Shown in pieces: positions 16,429 to 25,037 of a stretch of DNA of 64,000 nucleotides. The position numbers and the translations under genes are program-made. How positions within the stretch are numbered: position 1 is the stretch's first letter; every line of letters starts with the position of its first letter. Source of the stretch: Streptomyces griseiscabiei (lineage in GTDB: Bacteria > Actinomycetota > Actinomycetes > Streptomycetales > Streptomycetaceae); NCBI RefSeq assembly GCF_020010925.1, contig NZ_JAGJBZ010000001.1:2108001-2172000 (forward strand), written 5' to 3'. Under the pieces are notes generated by a model. That model was given only the letters and a program-made list of their open reading frames with translations. It did not search any database and was not told the DNA's origin.

Positions 16429-17312
16429 CCGCCGTGACGCGGGTGGCCCCGGCGGCGGCCGCCCCGTACGAGCGCCCCGCGCACGGACACCTCTCGCACG
16501 AGGAACTGGTGGAGCACGTCCGCGCGGGTGAACTCGGCCCGGACCCGGCGGCGCTGCGGATCGCGGTGGCGTTCGTGACGCGCCAGGCCGTACGGCACGA
16601 CGGGCGGGGCACCGGCTATCGAAACGAGGTGCTGAGTCTGCGTCTCGCCGGTGCCGTGGGGTCCTGCGCGGTGGAGCCGGGCGCCCTCCCGGACGCGGCG
16701 ATCGACGACTGCGTGGGCGCCGATGTCGCCCGGCTCCTGGCACATCCACTGCTCCCGGTGCGGGTGGCCGCGCTGGACGCCTATCTGATGCATGTCGCCC
16801 CGCACGTCCCGGAGAACGGGGCACGGCCCTTCCCGCTGCCGGCCGGTACGTCGCTGGAGAAGTCCCGGGCGCGGGCGCACGCCGTCGTCGAGCTGCTCGG
16901 ACTGCCGGCGGGCGCGACCGTGCTCGTCGTCGGGGTCGTCAACTCCCTTCTGGAGGCGCTGCGTTCACGGGAGCTTCGCTACGCGCCCTGCGATCTCAAG
17001 GGCGGGGTCACCGAGTGGGGCGAGGACATCGTCACCGACGCGCTCGCGGCGGCCGACCGCTGTGACGCACTGCTGGTCTCCGGGATGACGCTGGGCAACG
17101 GCAGCTTCGAACCGTTGCGGCGGCACGCGCTGGCGCACGGCAAGCAGTTGGTGATGTTCGCGCAGACGGGCAGCGCGGTCCTGCCCCGGTTCCTCGGGCA
17201 CGGGGTGAGCGCGGTGTGCGCGGAGCCGTACCCCTTCTTCTGGCTGGACGCGGGGGCGGGCACACTGCACCGCTACCACCTGGACGGCCGTGCGTCGGGC
17301 GGTGGCCGATGA
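16425..17312 (+). CDS. DUF364-type protein (putative heavy-metal chelation, Rossmann-like)
   Basis: About 295 residues. The N-terminal half resembles the enolase-N-like part (HLSHEELVEHVRAG, then VRHDGRGTGYRNEVLSLRL) and the C-terminal half the Rossmann-like part of DUF364 proteins: CDALLVSGMTLGNGSFEPL (~210) corresponds to the family's TGTTLVNGT region, and FAQTGSAVLPRFLGHGVSA (~245) to its GPSTP...LF..G segment. The family was suggested, from structure and gene context, to act in heavy-metal chelation. Coupled to both neighbours by 4-bp overlaps. Its location among biosynthetic genes suggests a catalytic step in, or metal loading of, the chelator. Confidence 0.7.
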   Translation: MTAVTRVAPAAAAPYERPAHGHLSHEELVEHVRAGELGPDPAALRIAVAFVTRQAVRHDGRGTGYRNEVLSLRLAGAVGSCAVEPGALPDAAIDDCVGADVARLLAHPLLPVRVAALDAYLMHVAPHVPENGARPFPLPAGTSLEKSRARAHAVVELLGLPAGATVLVVGVVNSLLEALRSRELRYAPCDLKGGVTEWGEDIVTDALAAADRCDALLVSGMTLGNGSFEPLRRHALAHGKQLVMFAQTGSAVLPRFLGHGVSAVCAEPYPFFWLDAGAGTLHRYHLDGRASGGGR

Positions 17313-18421
17313 CCTCGCCGACCGTCCTGCGGCCCGTCGCCCGGCCGGAGCTGCTGGCCCTCGTCGGACGGACGCCGCTCGCGCGCATCACCGCCGAACT
17401 GCCCGGTCCGCAGCCGGGGTTCTGGGCCAAGCTGGAGGGCCTCGCGGCGGGCGGGATGAAGGCGCGGGCCGCCGTGTCCATGCTGCTGGGCGCCCGGGAA
17501 CGCGGTGAACTGCGGCCCGGAGCACCGGTGGTGGAGTCGACCTCCGGCACGCTGGGCATCGGCCTGGCGTTCGCGGGACAGGCCCTCGGCCATCCCGTCG
17601 TGCTGGTCGGTGACAGTGAACTGGAGCCGTCCATGCGGCAGTTGCTCCGCTCCCACGGCGTACGACTGGAGCTGGTGGACCGTCCGGCGCCCCTCGGCGG
17701 CTGGCAGGCGGCACGGCTCGCACGGCTGCGGGAGCTGCTGGCCGTGCTGCCGGGCGCGTACTGGCCCGACCAGTACAACAACCCCGACAACACCGCCGGT
17801 TACGCCTCGCTGGCCGCCGAACTCGCCGTCCAGCTGGACCACTTGGACATCCTGGTGTGCAGCGTGGGCACCGGCGGTCACAGCGCGGGCGTCATCGGTC
17901 CGCTGCGGCGGCACTGGCCCGGCCTGCGGCTGATCGGCGTCGACTCCACCGGCTCGACGATCTTCGGCCAGCCGGCCCGGCCGCGGCTGATGCGCGGTCT
18001 CGGCAGCAGCATCCATCCGCGCAACGTGGCCTACGACGCGTTCGACGAGGTGCACTGGGTGGGCCCGGCGGAGGCCGTCGACAGCTGCCGGCGGCTGGCC
18101 CGGGGCAGCTTCGTCAGCGGCGGCTGGAGCACCGGCGCGGTCGCGCTGGTCGCCGCCTGGGCTGCCCGCGTCCATCCGGGCGCCGTCGTCGCCACGGTCT
18201 TCCCGGACGGCCCGCACCGCTACCTCGGCAGCGTCTACGACGACGACTTCGCCGCCGCCCACGGCCTCGACCCGGCCTCCGCCGCCGCCCGGCCCGTGGA
18301 GATCCCGCATCCCGGCGCGGCCGAGGCCGTCGGCTGGGTGCGCTGCGGCAGGGTCGCCGACCCGCTCACGGTCCCCCGCCCCACCCCCCACCGGATTCCC
18401 GCTTCGGAAGAGAGCCTGTGA
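17309..18421 (+). CDS. PLP-dependent enzyme of the cysteine-synthase fold
   Basis: About 370 residues of fold-type II. The Schiff-base Lys is expected in GGMKARAA (K51). STSGTLGIGLA (~76) replaces the usual TSGNTG substrate loop, SVGTGGHSAGV (~190) is the phosphate-binding loop, and FPDGPHRYL near the C-terminus matches the DSGERYL region. Close relatives (SbnA) make diaminopropionate precursors for metallophores by beta-replacement on O-phosphoserine or O-acetylserine. The altered TLG loop argues against plain cysteine synthesis. ATG at 17309 overlaps the previous stop; its own stop overlaps the next GTG. Confidence 0.8.
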   Translation: MTSPTVLRPVARPELLALVGRTPLARITAELPGPQPGFWAKLEGLAAGGMKARAAVSMLLGARERGELRPGAPVVESTSGTLGIGLAFAGQALGHPVVLVGDSELEPSMRQLLRSHGVRLELVDRPAPLGGWQAARLARLRELLAVLPGAYWPDQYNNPDNTAGYASLAAELAVQLDHLDILVCSVGTGGHSAGVIGPLRRHWPGLRLIGVDSTGSTIFGQPARPRLMRGLGSSIHPRNVAYDAFDEVHWVGPAEAVDSCRRLARGSFVSGGWSTGAVALVAAWAARVHPGAVVATVFPDGPHRYLGSVYDDDFAAAHGLDPASAAARPVEIPHPGAAEAVGWVRCGRVADPLTVPRPTPHRIPASEESL

Positions 18422-19536
18422 AGGTCACCCTGCGCACCGTACGCCTCGAACTCGCCGAGCCGTTGCGCATCTCCCGCTCCACCATGTCCGCGCGCGACGC
18501 GGTCTGGCTGACCGTCGAGCACGACGGGCTCACCGGCCACGGCGAGGCCGTCACCAGCGACTACTACGGACTCGACACCGACACCCTCGGACGGCTGTTC
18601 GCGGACGTGGCCCCGGACCTCGGCCGCTTCCGTGATCCGGAGAGCGCCGCGGAGGCGCTGCGGGAGGGCGATCCGCTCGGTGGTCCCGAGACGCCACCGG
18701 CCGTGACGGCCGCCGTCGGTGCCGCGCTGCTCGATCTCGTCGGCAAGCGGGCGGGCAGCCCCGTCCACCGGCTGCTGGGCGCTCCGGCGGCTCCGGTGGC
18801 GGCGACCGCGCGGACCATCGGCATCACCTCGCCGACGCGGGCGGCGGCGGAGGCCCGCCGTCTCGCCGCTAGCGGCTTCGAGATCGTCAAGGTCAAGGCC
18901 GGGGCGCCCGACCCGGAGGACGACGTGGAGCGCGTACGGGTCGTCCGGGACGCCGCGCCCGGGGTCCGGCTGCTTCTCGACCCGAACGGCGCCTGGGCCC
19001 CGGCACAGGCACAGGGCCTGCTGCCGCGCTTCGCGGAGCTGGGTGTGGAGGCCGTGGAACAGCCGCTCGCGCCGGGTGATCCCGAGGCGCTGGCCGTGCT
19101 CGCCGCACGATCGCCGCTGCCGGTCATCGCCGACGAGGACGCGGTGGACCTGGAGGACGTACGGCGCCTGGCGGGGCGGGTGCACGGGGTCAATGTCAAG
19201 CTCGCCAAGTGCGGGGGCGTCCACGCGGCCCTCCGTATCGCCGAGACGATCGAGGGCAGCGGCACCGACCTGATGCTCGGCTGTCTCACCGCCAGCTCTC
19301 TCGGTCTCGCCCCGGCCGTCCATCTCGCCGACCGGGCCCGCTGGGTCGACCTCGACGGACACCTCCTGCTCGCCGACGACCCGTGGACCGGGATCGGCGG
19401 CGCCGACGGGTACGTACGGACAACCGGCCTGCCGGGACTGGGAGTTCGGCCCCGACCGGGTCACCGGGCGGGCGACGGGACCGCCGACGCGGCCGAGGAC
19501 GCACCGGGGGAGACACACCGTGCAGACATGGCATGA
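18418..19536 (+). CDS. Enolase-superfamily enzyme, dipeptide-epimerase type
   Basis: About 372 residues. The muconate-lactonizing-type barrel shows KxK (VKVKAG, ~157-159), metal ligands D (LLDPNGAW), E (VEQPL) and D (ADEDAVD), and the second base Lys in NVKLAKCGG (~263). Near the end, VDLDGHLLLADDP carries the DxD that binds the alpha-amino group of the dipeptide in L-Ala-D/L-Glu-type epimerases. So inversion of an alpha-carbon in a small dipeptide-like compound is plausible. A ~25-residue tail rich in Asp/Gly follows. GTG at 18418 overlaps the previous stop; the gene overlaps the exporter start by 17 bp. Confidence 0.82.
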   Translation: MKVTLRTVRLELAEPLRISRSTMSARDAVWLTVEHDGLTGHGEAVTSDYYGLDTDTLGRLFADVAPDLGRFRDPESAAEALREGDPLGGPETPPAVTAAVGAALLDLVGKRAGSPVHRLLGAPAAPVAATARTIGITSPTRAAAEARRLAASGFEIVKVKAGAPDPEDDVERVRVVRDAAPGVRLLLDPNGAWAPAQAQGLLPRFAELGVEAVEQPLAPGDPEALAVLAARSPLPVIADEDAVDLEDVRRLAGRVHGVNVKLAKCGGVHAALRIAETIEGSGTDLMLGCLTASSLGLAPAVHLADRARWVDLDGHLLLADDPWTGIGGADGYVRTTGLPGLGVRPRPGHRAGDGTADAAEDAPGETHRADMA

Positions 19537-20782
19537 GATACGCCGCTTCCCCTTCGCCGTCCGTCTCCTGCTGGTCAACCAGCTCGGCGTCAACATCGGC
19601 TTCTACCTCCTGATCCCCTATCTCGCGACCCATCTCACCGAGAACCTGGGCATGTCGGCGGCCGTCGTCGGCATCGTCCTGGGCGTGCGCAACCTCAGCC
19701 AGCAGGGCCTGTTCATCATCGGCGGCTCCGCCTCGGACCGGCTCGGCGCACGGGGTGTGATCATCGCCGGGTGTGCGCTGCGGACCCTCGGGTTCGCGCT
19801 GTTCGCGCTCGGCGACGGGCTGCCGGTGCTGCTGGCGGCGTCGGTGCTCAGCGGGCTCGCCGGGGCGCTGTTCAACCCGGCGGTGCGGGCGTATCTGGCG
19901 CAGGAGGCCGGGGAGCGCAAGGCGGAGGCGTTCGCGCTGTTCAACGTGTTCGCGACGACGGGCGCGCTGATCGGTCCGCTGCTGGGCAGTGCGCTGCTGC
20001 TCGTGGACTTCCGGACCTCCGCGCTCGCCGCCGCCGGGATCTTCGCGGTCCTCACCGTCGCCCAGGCCCTCGTCCTGCCCGCGCGGCCGGTCGAGCCGAG
20101 CGGCGGCAACGTCCTCGGGGACTGGCGGGAGGTGCTCGGGAACCGGGCCTTCCTGGCGTTCGCCCTCGCCATGGTCGGCATGTTCACGCTGGAGAACCAG
20201 CTCTATCTGCTGCTGCCGGCCGGAGCCCGGGAGGCCACCGGCTGGGACGGCGCCGCCGGTCTCGTCTTCCTCGTCGGCACCCTCGCCAACCTGGCGCTCC
20301 AGCTCCGCATCACCAAGGCGCTCAAGTCGCGCGGAGACAGGGCCCGTTGGATCGGTCTGGGGCTCACCGTGACGGCTCTGGCGTTCCTGCCACCGGCCCT
20401 GGGGGCGGGGTTCGGCGCCTCCGGCCCGCTCGCCGCGGTACCCGTCCTGCTCGGCGTGCTGCTCCTCTACCTGGGCCTCATGATCGCCTCGCCGTTCGTG
20501 ATGGAGCTGATCCCCCGCTTCGGCCGCCCCGAGCTGACCGGCACCTACTTCGGGATCTTCTACGTCGTCTCGGGCATCGCCGCCGCCCTCGGCAACACCC
20601 TCGTGGGCTGGGCCATGGACGCCGGGGAGCGCGGCGGCCACACCTGGCTGCCCTGGGTGTGCTGCGCCGTGGCCGGTCTGCTCTCGGCGGCGGGCGTCAC
20701 CCGGCTGCGCCGGCTGGGGGCGCTGCCCTCGGACCCACCGGCCGCCGTCCCCGACCCGGCCGGTGAGAAGAGCGACGCATGA
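19520..20782 (+). CDS. MFS exporter, putative metallophore efflux
   Basis: About 420 residues, ~12 membrane segments. Motif A appears as GGSASDRLGARGV between helices 2 and 3. GTG at 19520 lies inside the preceding gene and has GGGGGAGA seven bases upstream. Between biosynthetic genes and an importer, its likely job is to export the product, as CntE does for staphylopine. It ends with an ATGA overlap into the methyltransferase. Confidence 0.85.
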   Translation: MQTWHEIRRFPFAVRLLLVNQLGVNIGFYLLIPYLATHLTENLGMSAAVVGIVLGVRNLSQQGLFIIGGSASDRLGARGVIIAGCALRTLGFALFALGDGLPVLLAASVLSGLAGALFNPAVRAYLAQEAGERKAEAFALFNVFATTGALIGPLLGSALLLVDFRTSALAAAGIFAVLTVAQALVLPARPVEPSGGNVLGDWREVLGNRAFLAFALAMVGMFTLENQLYLLLPAGAREATGWDGAAGLVFLVGTLANLALQLRITKALKSRGDRARWIGLGLTVTALAFLPPALGAGFGASGPLAAVPVLLGVLLLYLGLMIASPFVMELIPRFGRPELTGTYFGIFYVVSGIAAALGNTLVGWAMDAGERGGHTWLPWVCCAVAGLLSAAGVTRLRRLGALPSDPPAAVPDPAGEKSDA

Positions 20783-21570
20783 CGCACGCCAACCTCCTCA
20801 CCGACCACCCCGAGCTGTACGAGGCCCGCTTCCCCGACACCGAGCGGCTGGCCGGACGCTGGGCCGAGGACTGTCTGCGGCGCCACGGGGCCGGCCCCCG
20901 GGTCCTGGACATGGGCTGCGGCACCGGACGGGACGCCGCCCATCTGCACGGCGCCGGCCGTACGGTGACCGGGGCCGACCTCTCCGAGGCGATGCTCGCC
21001 CACGCCCGGGTCCGGCATCCCGGCCCGTCGTACGTACAGGCCGACCTGCACGGCTTCGACCTGGGCCGGGCGGCGTTCGACGCGGTCGTCTGCCTGGACA
21101 GCTCCCTGCTGTACTGCCACACCAACGCCCAGCTCGACGCCTTCCTCGCCTCCTGCCGCCAAGGTCTCGCACCCGGTGGGCTGTTGGTCGCAGAGATGCG
21201 CAACGGCGCCTATTTCCTGGGGCGTACGGACCTGCTCGACACCCCGGCCGTCCACTCCTTCACCTGGCGGGGCACCGCCCACCGGTCCACCACCACCCTC
21301 ACCGTGGACCGCACCGCCCAACTCCTGCGCCGCAGGCGGGTCTGGACCTCGGACGACGGCTCACCGGCGGTCGAACAGCGGTCGGCCTGGCGGCTGTTGT
21401 TCCCGCAGGAGCTGCGGCACGTCCTCACCGCGCACGGTTTCGAGGTCCTGGAGCTGCACGACGGGCCCGGCCCGCGCACCGAACCGGCGTGGCAGGAGGG
21501 CCGGTTGCCCGGCGCCACGACGGACGCGGACCGGCTGCACCTCGTCGCGCGGCTCACCTCGGCCCGCTGA
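20779..21570 (+). CDS. Class I SAM-dependent methyltransferase
   Basis: About 263 residues. Motif I VLDMGCGTGRDAAHLH (~41) and the acidic ribose-binding TGADLSEAML follow the usual spacing; motif post-I is VCLDSSLLYC. Such small proteins N- or O-methylate metabolites. Overlaps the MFS stop by ATGA, so it is probably a tailoring enzyme of the same product. An alternative is methylation of an intermediate that primes a later step. Confidence 0.82.
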   Translation: MTHANLLTDHPELYEARFPDTERLAGRWAEDCLRRHGAGPRVLDMGCGTGRDAAHLHGAGRTVTGADLSEAMLAHARVRHPGPSYVQADLHGFDLGRAAFDAVVCLDSSLLYCHTNAQLDAFLASCRQGLAPGGLLVAEMRNGAYFLGRTDLLDTPAVHSFTWRGTAHRSTTTLTVDRTAQLLRRRRVWTSDDGSPAVEQRSAWRLLFPQELRHVLTAHGFEVLELHDGPGPRTEPAWQEGRLPGATTDADRLHLVARLTSAR

Positions 21571-21601
21571 CCCCTCATCGCCACACACCCAAGGAACCCT
21601 C

Positions 21602-23188
21602 ATGCACGAAGAACTCTTCCCCGGTCTGCACCGACGCGGCTTCCTCGCCGCCACGGGCGCCGTCTCGCTCGGCGCACTCGCCCTCACGGCGTGCGGCGGC
21701 GGCACCGATTCCCCGGCGAGCGGCGACGACGACGGCACACCGAAGCGGGGCGGGCGGCTGCGGGCCGCGTTCGCGGGCGGCGGCGCCAGTGAGACCCTCG
21801 ACCCGCATCTGGCCGCCCTGTTCGCCGACGTCGCCAGAGCCAAGGCGCTCTACGACAAGCTCGCCGACTACGGCGCCGACCTGTCCGCCGAGCCGCGGCT
21901 GGCCGCGAAGTGGGAGTCGAACAAGACCCTGGACCGCTGGCAGGTCACCCTGCGCGAGGCCACCTTCCACGACGGCAGGCCGGTCACCGCCGAGGACGTG
22001 CTGTACAGCTACCGCCGGATCGCCGACCCCGCGAAGGCGTTCCGGGCGAAGGCGTCCCTGGAACCCATCGACCTCGACGCCAGCCGGGCCACCGGCGAGC
22101 GGGGCATCGAGTTCGTCCTGAAGCGGCCCACCGCCGAGTTCCCCAATGTGCTGGCCGCGTTCGGCGCGTACATCGTCCCGGAGAACGCGGGCAGCAGCGC
22201 CGGCGACTTCGACACGAAGCCGATCGGCTCCGGACCCTTCCGGTTCGTCTCCTTCTCCCCCGGCCGCTCCGCCGTCTTCCGCCGCTTCGACGCCTACTGG
22301 GAGGGCGCCGCCCACCTCGACGAACTCGAACTCGTCGTCGCCAACGAGGAGTCGGCCCGCGTCAACGCCCTGCTCGGCGGTCAGGTCGAGTACGCGCACG
22401 AGCTGAACCCCACCACCGCCCGCGCCCACGAGGGCAAGGGACAGATCGAGATCGTCCGGCTGCGCAACAGCGCCATGCAGGCGTTCTGCATGAAGACCGA
22501 CCGGGCGCCCTTCGACGACAAGCGGGTCCGGGAGGCGTTCTTCCTCATCGCCGACCGGCAGGAACTCGTCGACGGGGCGCTCTCCGGGGCGGGCGTGGTC
22601 GGCAACGACCTGTTCGGCAAGGGCTACGAGTACTACGCGGCCGACCTCCCGCAGCGCGAGCAGGACCTCGACCGGGCCCGGTCCCTGCTGAAGCGGGCCG
22701 GTGCCGGGAAGCTGAAGGTCACGCTGGACACCTCCGCCGTGGCCGCCGGGTTCACCGAGGCCGCCAGCATCTTCAAGGACCAGGCCGCGAAGGCGGGCGT
22801 CACGATCGACGTGCGGATGGGCAGCAAGGACTCGTACTGGAGCGACATCCTCGACTCCGGCACCCTCGCCTGCTACCGCTCCGGTGCCATGCCCATCGAG
22901 GCGCACCTCTCGCAGCGGCTGCTCACCGACTCCACCACCAACGCCACCCACTGGCGGCACAAGGACTTCGACGCGCTGTACCAGCAGGCGCAGTCCACCC
23001 GGGACAAGGCGGAGCGGGCCGCCGTCTACGAGCGGATGCAGCGCCGGCTGTACGCCGAGGGCGGCTTCCTGATCTGGGGGTTCGCCGACTGGATCATCGG
23101 AACGGCCAAGAACGTGAAGGGAGTCGAGACCAAGGCCCCCGCCAACACGCTCGGCTGGGCGCGCTTCGACAAGGTGTGGCTCGGGTGA
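21602..23188 (+). CDS. Tat lipoprotein, peptide/nickel-type (family 5) ABC substrate-binding protein
   Basis: About 528 residues. The N-terminus has a twin-arginine signal (HRRGFLAATGA) and a lipobox (LTAC, Cys ~33), so it should be exported folded and lipid-anchored. Family 5 solute-binding features follow: PKRGGRLR, ATFHDGRPVTAEDVLYSYRR, and GSGPFRF. Family 5 includes OppA/DppA and the nickel- or metallophore-binding NikA/CntA. ATG at 21602 is preceded by AAGGAA. The Tat route suits a protein that must avoid metal or cofactor mismatch. Its stop overlaps the permease GTG. Confidence 0.88.
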   Translation: MHEELFPGLHRRGFLAATGAVSLGALALTACGGGTDSPASGDDDGTPKRGGRLRAAFAGGGASETLDPHLAALFADVARAKALYDKLADYGADLSAEPRLAAKWESNKTLDRWQVTLREATFHDGRPVTAEDVLYSYRRIADPAKAFRAKASLEPIDLDASRATGERGIEFVLKRPTAEFPNVLAAFGAYIVPENAGSSAGDFDTKPIGSGPFRFVSFSPGRSAVFRRFDAYWEGAAHLDELELVVANEESARVNALLGGQVEYAHELNPTTARAHEGKGQIEIVRLRNSAMQAFCMKTDRAPFDDKRVREAFFLIADRQELVDGALSGAGVVGNDLFGKGYEYYAADLPQREQDLDRARSLLKRAGAGKLKVTLDTSAVAAGFTEAASIFKDQAAKAGVTIDVRMGSKDSYWSDILDSGTLACYRSGAMPIEAHLSQRLLTDSTTNATHWRHKDFDALYQQAQSTRDKAERAAVYERMQRRLYAEGGFLIWGFADWIIGTAKNVKGVETKAPANTLGWARFDKVWLG

Positions 23189-24144
23189 GCGGAGACGGTC
23201 TGCGCTCCTTCGTCGTCCGGCGGCTGTTCCTCGGCGCCGCGCAGACCGTGGCGGTCGTGCTGCTGGTCTTCGCGCTCACCGAGGCGCTGCCGGGCGACGC
23301 GGCGGTGGCCCTGGCCGGGGACCAGCCCGACCCGGCACGGATCGCCGCCATCCGCGAGGCGATGCACCTCGACCGGCCGGTGCACGAGCGGCTGGCCGAC
23401 TGGGCGCTGGGCCTGGTCCAGGGGGACTTCGGCACCTCGCTGACCTCCGGCCGCCCGGTCGCCGGATACCTCGCGGACGGCTTCGGGCCGACCCTGCTGC
23501 TCGCCGCGCTCACCGTGGCCCTGCTCGTGCCCCTCGGTCTCGGCCTGGGCGTGCTGGCCGCCCGGCACGAGGGCGGACCCGTCGACCGGCTGATCAGCTC
23601 GGTCACGCTGGCCGTGTACGCGGTCCCCGAGTTCGCCCTCGGGGTGCTGCTGGTGACCGTGTTCGCGCTGAAACTGGCCTGGCTGCCGCCGACCGCCCTC
23701 GGTCATGGCACCGACCTGCTCGCCGACCCGTCCGTGCTCGTGCTGCCCGTCCTCGTGCTGCTCTCCCGGCCGGTGTGCTCCCTGGTCCGGCTGGTCCGCG
23801 CCGGCATGGTCGACGCCCTCGCCTCCCCGTACGCCGCCCACGCCCGCCGGTACGGCGTCCCGGGCGCCCGCGTCCGCTACGCCCACGCCCTGCCCAACGC
23901 CCTCGCCCCGGCCGCCCAGCAACTCGCTCGCACCGTCGACTGGTTGCTGTGCGGTGTCATCGTCGTGGAGGCCCTCTTCGTGATCCCCGGACTCGGCACG
24001 GTCCTCCTCAACGCCGTCGCCGAACGCGATGTCCCGGTCGTCCAGGGTCTCGCCGTCGTCTTCGGCGTCCTGACCGTCGTCCTCAACCTGGGCGCCGACG
24101 TCGTCGCCCGGCGGCTGGCACCCCGGGCGGGGGTCGCGGCATGA
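23185..24144 (+). CDS. ABC permease, peptide/nickel type (B subunit)
   Basis: About 319 residues, six membrane segments. Typical DppB/NikB features: RRLFLGAAQTVAVVLLVF start, FTLTEALPGD-like ALTEALPGDAA, and the EAA loop region RYGVPGARVRYAHALPNAL. GTG at 23185 overlaps the binding-protein stop. Forms the membrane channel together with the next gene. Confidence 0.88.
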   Translation: MSGDGLRSFVVRRLFLGAAQTVAVVLLVFALTEALPGDAAVALAGDQPDPARIAAIREAMHLDRPVHERLADWALGLVQGDFGTSLTSGRPVAGYLADGFGPTLLLAALTVALLVPLGLGLGVLAARHEGGPVDRLISSVTLAVYAVPEFALGVLLVTVFALKLAWLPPTALGHGTDLLADPSVLVLPVLVLLSRPVCSLVRLVRAGMVDALASPYAAHARRYGVPGARVRYAHALPNALAPAAQQLARTVDWLLCGVIVVEALFVIPGLGTVLLNAVAERDVPVVQGLAVVFGVLTVVLNLGADVVARRLAPRAGVAA

Positions 24145-25037
24145 CGGCGGGGACGGGCACCTCTCCGGCCACCCCGCCGACGTCCGCCCCGGCGACGGCC
24201 CCCGCGACCGTTCCGAGGACCCGACGGCGTACGGGCCGCTTCGCGCTCGGCGCCGCGATCATCGCCGTACCCCTCCTTCTCGCCCTCCTGGGACCGGTGT
24301 TCGCCGGGGAGCCCGGGACGCGGACCGCGTCGTTCGCGCTCGGTGACGGGCACTGGCTCGGTACGGACTTCGTGGGCCGGGACGTGTGGCGGCAGGTGCT
24401 GCACGGCGGCCGGCCGGTGGTGCTGACCGCGCTCGGCGCCGGCGCGCTGGCCTATCTCGTCGCGCTGCCGGTCGGTCTGGCCGCCGCGCTGACCCGGCGG
24501 CGGTGGCTGGAGGAACTGCTGATGCGGCCCCTGGACATCCTGATCGCGATCCCGTCGCTGCTGCTGATCCTGCTGGTCGCGTCCGTGTTCACGCCCGGCA
24601 CCGTCGGTCTCGCCCTCCTCGTGGCGCTGGTCAATGTGCCGGACGCGGCCCGCCTCGTCCGTGCCGCCGCCACGGAGGCCGCCGCCCGGCCGGTCGTCGA
24701 GGCACTGCGGCTCCAGGGCGAGAGCTGGTGGCGCACGGCCGTCGGCTGTGTCGGCCGCGCCATCCTGCGCACCCTCGGCGCCGACGCCGGCACCCGGCTG
24801 ACCGGAGTGCTGTATCTGGTCGCCACGGCCGCGTTCCTCGGTGTCGGGGCGGCCCCGGACGCCGCCGACTGGGCGGTGATGGTCGACCGCAACCGCACGG
24901 GTCTGTTCGTCCAGCCGTGGGCCGTGGTGGTGCCCGCCCTGCTGATCGTGGCGCTGACCACGGGGACCAATCTGCTCTTCGACGCCGCGCTGGAGCGGCC
25001 CGGCCGCCGCCGGGGACGGAAGGAACGACACGCGTGA
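24141..25037 (+). CDS. ABC permease, peptide/nickel type (C subunit)
   Basis: About 298 residues. A Pro/Thr/Ala-rich cytoplasmic N-terminus (SPATPPTSAPATAPATVP) precedes the first helix, then HWLGTDFVGRDVWRQVLHGG as in DppC/NikC (normally LGTDxxGRDV) and an EAA-type loop VEALRLQGESWWRTAVG. ATG at 24141 overlaps the previous stop; the stop overlaps the ATPase GTG. Confidence 0.88.
   Translation: MTAGTGTSPATPPTSAPATAPATVPRTRRRTGRFALGAAIIAVPLLLALLGPVFAGEPGTRTASFALGDGHWLGTDFVGRDVWRQVLHGGRPVVLTALGAGALAYLVALPVGLAAALTRRRWLEELLMRPLDILIAIPSLLLILLVASVFTPGTVGLALLVALVNVPDAARLVRAAATEAAARPVVEALRLQGESWWRTAVGCVGRAILRTLGADAGTRLTGVLYLVATAAFLGVGAAPDAADWAVMVDRNRTGLFVQPWAVVVPALLIVALTTGTNLLFDAALERPGRRRGRKERHA

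Noticed and set aside
15076..16824. 582-codon minus-strand frame over the ATP-grasp gene
   Set aside because: Basic, Pro/Arg-rich shadow translation; the ATP-grasp motifs and start site support the plus strand.
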